From Hungatella sp. UBA5385 (lineage in GTDB: Bacteria > Bacillota > Clostridia > Lachnospirales > Lachnospiraceae), in contig DHOR01000040.1 in assembly GCA_002409995.1 (NCBI GenBank), forward strand, positions 209,938 to 226,678: a DNA stretch of 16,741 nucleotides. Reading direction: 5' to 3'. The notes under the pieces are model-generated. The model was not told the origin of the DNA. It did no database searches and saw only the letters and a program-made list of their open reading frames with translations. Below are positions 13,063-16,741 of this stretch, piece after piece. Position numbers and translations under genes: made by a program. Position 1 is the stretch's first letter; each line of letters begins with the position of its first letter.

Positions 13063-15264
13063 CTATGACTGCGGCATTGGGATAAAGGTAAGGGCATATG
13101 AATTAAGTATCTCTCCCGTATCCACATTAATAATTTCAATTTCTCCTGTTGTTACGCCATAAGCGCCTTCAATGTTCTTAAAGACTACAGGCAGAATCTG
13201 ATCACCTGCCATTGTCACAGGTCCCAGTAAATCCCTATACTCATCTCTGCCATTTACATTCTGCTTCAGGCGTATCTTCAAAGTCAGCTGAGTGCTGGGT
13301 GATCCTGGTCCAATGACATTCTGAAGCTGATAAGACTTATCTATAGAAGCTAAGTATTTATAAGCTGCCTGCTGTGCAGAACCGCTGCTGACAACATAAC
13401 TGACAGCTGTTCCCGGTTCTGTCATCGTGCCTGCAATGGGCGTTTGACTGATAATGGCACCTATTGGAACTGTCTCTGAAGCTGCTTCTGTTGCCTGACC
13501 CTGAATAAAACCATGATCAGCAAGTATCTCAAGTCCTACTTCCTCTGACTGCCCTGTAATTTCAGGCACTGCCACATAGTTGGAAGTATCAATTTCAGGT
13601 CCCAGACTGGAAACAATAGTGACTGTCTCTCCCTCCTTTGCTTTCTCAGGGCTGTAGCTGATGATCTTGCCTATTTCTACAGTTTCGCTATTCTGCGGGT
13701 CAATATTTACAATCAGTCCTTTGTCCTCAAGAAGAGTTTTAGCCTCTTCTGCTGTCAGTGTGTCTAAAGCGAGGAGAGTCAGATCAATGGTAACAAATTC
13801 AGGTCCCTTGCTGATATATACATCAACACGGGAATACTTGTTAACTACAGTCCCCTCCTCAGGGTCCTGAGAAACAACATCTCCCTTTTCAACGTTATCA
13901 TCAAACACATAATCCTTGATTCTCATATCCAGCTTGCCGTTATCACTATCCCCCAGCTTTTCTCTGGCAGTATTCTCTGCAAGACCTACTACATCAGGCA
14001 CTACCACCTCTTTCTCACTGAGGCTTTCCTCTGATGACTCCTGAGTGGTGATTGACTCCGGTTCCTTGGGGGTTCCTTTACGGAACAGACCGCCTACTTT
14101 TGTAAAAACAATAATTACAACTGCAACAATAATCACTGCTGCCAGCAATCCGGCTGCAGTTAATATTTTCTCTATCTTAGAGTTTACATTATCATCAGGG
14201 TTATTTTTCCGTTTTCCGCTCTGATTGTTTCTTCTCTCAGGCTGGCGGTCTCTGCCCCTCTCCGGCTGACGGTCTCTGCCCCTCTCCGGCTGCTGATCAT
14301 GATAGCCTATATTGTTTCTGGAACCTGACTCGGGAGAAGGACTTCTTCTTCCTGTACGAATTTGTTCCAGCTCAGGAGCACCGATGATCATAGTCTGGGA
14401 ATCATTATCAAGAGGTTCGTTGATATGAACAAAATCATCATCAGGATTAACAAGTGATCTTCGTAAATCCGAGATTACCTCCTGCATATAACCATATCTG
14501 TATTCAGGCTTTTTCTCTGTACATTTGAGAATAATATTCTCCATGCTGACAGGAATGTGCTGATTATAATAGCTGGGCGGTGTAATAGGGTCTTCCAGAT
14601 GGGCAAGAGCCACTGTTACCGTGTTATCCCCTTCAAATGGCACCCGTCCTGCAACCATCTCATACATGGTAATACCCAGGGAGTAAATGTCACTTCTGGT
14701 ATCACTGTATCCGCCTCTTGCCTGTTCAGGTGAAATATAGTGAACAGAGCCCATGGCAGTTGCGCTTAAGGTCTGGGTGGAAGCTGCTCTGGCAATGCCG
14801 AAATCAGCCACCTTTACCTTGCCGTCTCTTGCAATAATTATATTCTGAGGTTTAATATCCCTGTGGATAATGCCCTGGTCATGAGCTGCGGCAATTCCCT
14901 GCGCCACCTGAATGGCAATACCGATTGCCTCCTTCACATCAAGACAACCCTTTTTGGATATGTAATTTTTAAGTGTAATACCTTCAATCAGCTCCATTAC
15001 AATGTAATGAAGCGCCCCCTCATCCACAACATCATAGACATTGACAATATTGGGATGAGACAGTCTGGCAGCAGCCTGTGCCTCCATTTTAAACTTGCTG
15101 ACAAAGTTGCTGTCTGTACTAAGTTCTTCTTTTAATACCTTAATAGCAACGAGACGGTTTAGTTTATGGCACAGGGCCTTGTAGACATCCGACATGCCCC
15201 CGGAACCAATCTGTTCCAGAATCTCATATCTGTCCTGTAAAAATGTCCCTGGTCTCAAAATCAT
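13063..15264 (-). CDS. prkC: PASTA-domain Ser/Thr protein kinase PrkC
   Basis: A 733-residue membrane kinase that senses peptidoglycan/lipid II fragments and phosphorylates cytoplasmic targets. The kinase domain (about 13-270) is complete: glycine loop GSGGMSDV (20-27), K42, E61, HRDIKPQN (134-141), DFG (154-156) and an activation loop with several Thr/Ser. A basic juxtamembrane linker (about 300-360) carries the repeated unit QPERGRDR. One membrane helix is at about 366-388. Three PASTA repeats follow (about 419-486, 490-556 and 565-627), then a further extracellular beta-rich domain (about 635-733). The start overlaps the stp stop by four bases (ATGA), the usual kinase/phosphatase coupling. 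Confidence 0.97.
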   Translation of the reverse strand: MILRPGTFLQDRYEILEQIGSGGMSDVYKALCHKLNRLVAIKVLKEELSTDSNFVSKFKMEAQAAARLSHPNIVNVYDVVDEGALHYIVMELIEGITLKNYISKKGCLDVKEAIGIAIQVAQGIAAAHDQGIIHRDIKPQNIIIARDGKVKVADFGIARAASTQTLSATAMGSVHYISPEQARGGYSDTRSDIYSLGITMYEMVAGRVPFEGDNTVTVALAHLEDPITPPSYYNQHIPVSMENIILKCTEKKPEYRYGYMQEVISDLRRSLVNPDDDFVHINEPLDNDSQTMIIGAPELEQIRTGRRSPSPESGSRNNIGYHDQQPERGRDRQPERGRDRQPERRNNQSGKRKNNPDDNVNSKIEKILTAAGLLAAVIIVAVVIIVFTKVGGLFRKGTPKEPESITTQESSEESLSEKEVVVPDVVGLAENTAREKLGDSDNGKLDMRIKDYVFDDNVEKGDVVSQDPEEGTVVNKYSRVDVYISKGPEFVTIDLTLLALDTLTAEEAKTLLEDKGLIVNIDPQNSETVEIGKIISYSPEKAKEGETVTIVSSLGPEIDTSNYVAVPEITGQSEEVGLEILADHGFIQGQATEAASETVPIGAIISQTPIAGTMTEPGTAVSYVVSSGSAQQAAYKYLASIDKSYQLQNVIGPGSPSTQLTLKIRLKQNVNGRDEYRDLLGPVTMAGDQILPVVFKNIEGAYGVTTGEIEIINVDTGEILNSYALTFIPMPQS
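14240..14292 (-). repeat. 24-bp tandem repeat in prkC
   Basis: Two full copies (14240-14263 and 14264-14287) differ at one base, and a five-base partial copy follows (14288-14292). Each copy encodes the eight residues QPERGRDR in the basic linker before the membrane helix. In-frame units allow length variation without loss of reading frame. Confidence 0.85.
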
Positions 15265-16004
15265 AAGCTTACCTCCCTGCCAATCTCCGGATAAATAAGT
15301 ACAACAGATATGTTGTCTTTTCCTCCATTGTCATTGGCTACCGTTATTAATTTCTCTGCTTTTTCCTGAAGCAGGAGCTCCGAACAGATGATCTCTTCTA
15401 TCTCTGCAGCCTCCAGCATATTGCTGAGTCCGTCAGAGCACATCAGAATGTAGTCTCCCGGCTCCAGGCTGACTTCAAAGAAATCAATCTGCAGCTTATC
15501 TTCCGTACCTACCGCTCTTGTAATAATATTTTTCTTATCTCTGTAATCCTGACTTCCCCGTTCCAGCTTTCCCAGGGAAACCAGCTCCTCTACATAAGAA
15601 TGGTCCCGCGTTACCTGCTTTAACTGATTTCTCACCAGATACAGACGGCTGTCACCTACATTAGCCACATAGAGGATATTACCTTCAATGACAGCAGCCA
15701 CCAGAGTGGAACCCATGCCATTAAGCTCAGCTTTATTAAGTGATTCCCGATAAAGCATGCTGTTAACATTTAATATTTCATCTCTTAAAAGTGGAACAAC
15801 CTGAGGTTCCGTTGCAGACTTCAGTTGTTCTTCCAGGTGCTCTACAATATACCTGGAAGCATAATCTCCCGCCTGATGACCACCCATTCCGTCTGCAACA
15901 ATAAACAGATTCGGCAGTGTTCCTACCGGTTCCATAGATGCATAGACATAATCCTGATTGGCAGTTCGTACTCTTCCGGGATCTGTTATTGCATACGCTT
16001 TCAT
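15261..16004 (-). CDS. stp: PP2C-family Ser/Thr phosphatase Stp (PrpC)
   Basis: A 247-residue metal-dependent phosphatase that reverses PrkC phosphorylation. Metal and catalytic motifs are present: NQD with D18, VADGMGGH with D38 and G39, MCSDGLSNM, and the C-terminal GGKDNISVVLI. Length is normal and there is no membrane segment. The gene follows rlmN by 26 bases and overlaps prkC by four, so kinase and phosphatase are made from one message. Confidence 0.97.
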   Translation of the reverse strand: MKAYAITDPGRVRTANQDYVYASMEPVGTLPNLFIVADGMGGHQAGDYASRYIVEHLEEQLKSATEPQVVPLLRDEILNVNSMLYRESLNKAELNGMGSTLVAAVIEGNILYVANVGDSRLYLVRNQLKQVTRDHSYVEELVSLGKLERGSQDYRDKKNIITRAVGTEDKLQIDFFEVSLEPGDYILMCSDGLSNMLEAAEIEEIICSELLLQEKAEKLITVANDNGGKDNISVVLIYPEIGREVSL

Positions 16005-16030
16005 CTTCTTTTACTCACTCCCTTTTGCCT

Positions 16031-16741
16031 TTACTTCTCGTTCAAAAAGCTTTTTCTTAGCTGGCCACAGGCACCATGAATGTCACGGCCCATTTCCCTT
16101 CTAATAGTAACATTAATTCCATTTTTTTCAAGTATATTTTTAAAGGCTTCAATTGCCTTTCTATCTGATTGTACATAATCCCGTTCCTTAATAGGATTGA
16201 CAGGAATCAGATTTACATGACCATGCTGATCCTTAATTAAGGCAGCCAGTGCCTTTGCTTCTTCCTGATTATCATTAACACCGCTTACAAGGCTGTATTC
16301 AAAAGTCAGCCTTCTTCCTGTCTTTTCAAAGTAGGTTCTGCATGCATCCAGTACTTCTTTAAGTTTATAACTATTTGCAACAGGCATCAAAGTTTTACGC
16401 ACCTCATCATTGGGTGCATGAAGAGATAATGCCAGTGTAATCTGAAGGTTTTCCTCAGCAAGCTTTAATATTCCCGGCACAATGCCGCAGGTTGACAAGG
16501 TCACATTCCTCTGGCTGATATTTAATCCATGGCTGTCTGTGAGAAGATGGATAAATTTTACCACATTGTCGTAATTATCCATAGGTTCCCCTGCTCCCAT
16601 TACTACCACATTGGAAACCCGCTCTCCTGTCAGCTTCTGGATTCTGTATATCTGATCCAGCATCTCAAAAGGCTTTAAATTCCGTTCCAGACCATCAAGG
16701 GTTGAGGCACAGAAACGGCAGCCCATGCGGCAGCCCACCTG
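16031..16741 (-). CDS. rlmN: Dual-specificity RNA methyltransferase RlmN, C-terminal part (runs off the window)
   Basis: Partial gene: the 5' end lies beyond the window, and about 236 residues are present. It is a radical-SAM enzyme that puts a methyl on C2 of A2503 in 23S rRNA and A37 in tRNA. The [4Fe-4S] motif CRMGCRFC (CxxxCxxC) lies right at the edge. GAGEPMDNYDNV and the C-terminal methyl-carrying cysteine in GACGQL are present. The frame is open through the window edge, reading QVGCRMGC, so the GTG or ATG close to the edge are not starts. Cfr, the resistance homologue, is less likely because of operon context, though I see only part of the gene. Confidence 0.96.
   Translation of the reverse strand, partial: QVGCRMGCRFCASTLDGLERNLKPFEMLDQIYRIQKLTGERVSNVVVMGAGEPMDNYDNVVKFIHLLTDSHGLNISQRNVTLSTCGIVPGILKLAEENLQITLALSLHAPNDEVRKTLMPVANSYKLKEVLDACRTYFEKTGRRLTFEYSLVSGVNDNQEEAKALAALIKDQHGHVNLIPVNPIKERDYVQSDRKAIEAFKNILEKNGINVTIRREMGRDIHGACGQLRKSFLNEK

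Noticed and set aside
16736..16741. rlmN start codon at the window edge
   Set aside because: The frame stays open to the edge and the radical-SAM cysteine motif begins only two residues later, so most of the N-terminal part is outside the window.

Overview
The window is one strand of a low-to-medium GC Firmicutes chromosome, most probably from the Clostridia and plausibly Lachnospiraceae. This rests on the gene orders rlmN-stp-prkC-rsgA-rpe-thiN and ylxM-ffh-rpsP-khpA-rimM-trmD-rplS-lepB-rbgA, the PASTA kinase/phosphatase pair, an ECF-type vitamin transporter subunit and strong AGGAGG-type ribosome binding sites. Every credible gene lies on the minus strand, so transcription runs from high to low coordinates. 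The family calls come from motifs read by eye; no database search was possible.

Region 1 (16741 to about 10855) is a tightly packed operon. It holds the end of rlmN (23S rRNA/tRNA adenine methyltransferase), the PP2C phosphatase Stp, the membrane kinase PrkC, the ribosome-assembly GTPase RsgA, ribulose-phosphate 3-epimerase and thiamine pyrophosphokinase. Stp/prkC and rpe/thiN overlap by 4 bases (ATGA), and the other gaps inside stp-thiN are 1 to 9 bases. Region 2 (10793 to 9316) is a two-gene unit of an ECF S component and a pyridoxal/pyridoxamine kinase, probably vitamin B6 salvage. Region 3 (about 9290 to 7820) is serS with its own promoter and a good intrinsic terminator.

Region 4 (about 7820 to 5470) is the accessory part. 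It holds a P-loop kinase with its own extended -10 promoter, then a 456-base stretch without a clear gene. That stretch contains a perfect 15-bp hairpin and a 169-bp palindromic element with perfect 22-bp ends. Next come an 85-residue protein of unknown function, a VOC/glyoxalase-fold protein and a membrane-anchored C39-like cysteine peptidase. The palindromic element is the most interesting object here. It is exactly symmetrical about its centre, is flanked by a CAT duplication, and its arms differ mostly by changes that stay paired in RNA of one strand only.

Region 5 (5432 to 1) is the core SRP/ribosome-maturation/secretion cluster. A near-consensus promoter (TTGACA, 17 bases, TATGAT) starts ylxM-ffh-rpsP-khpA, which ends in an intrinsic terminator. 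rimM-trmD follow. rplS has its own promoter and a probable L19 leader, then a hairpin, then lepB and the 5' part of rbgA. The products fit together: SRP targeting (Ffh, YlxM), ribosome and tRNA maturation (RimM, TrmD, RbgA, KhpA), ribosomal proteins S16 and L19, and signal peptide removal (LepB).
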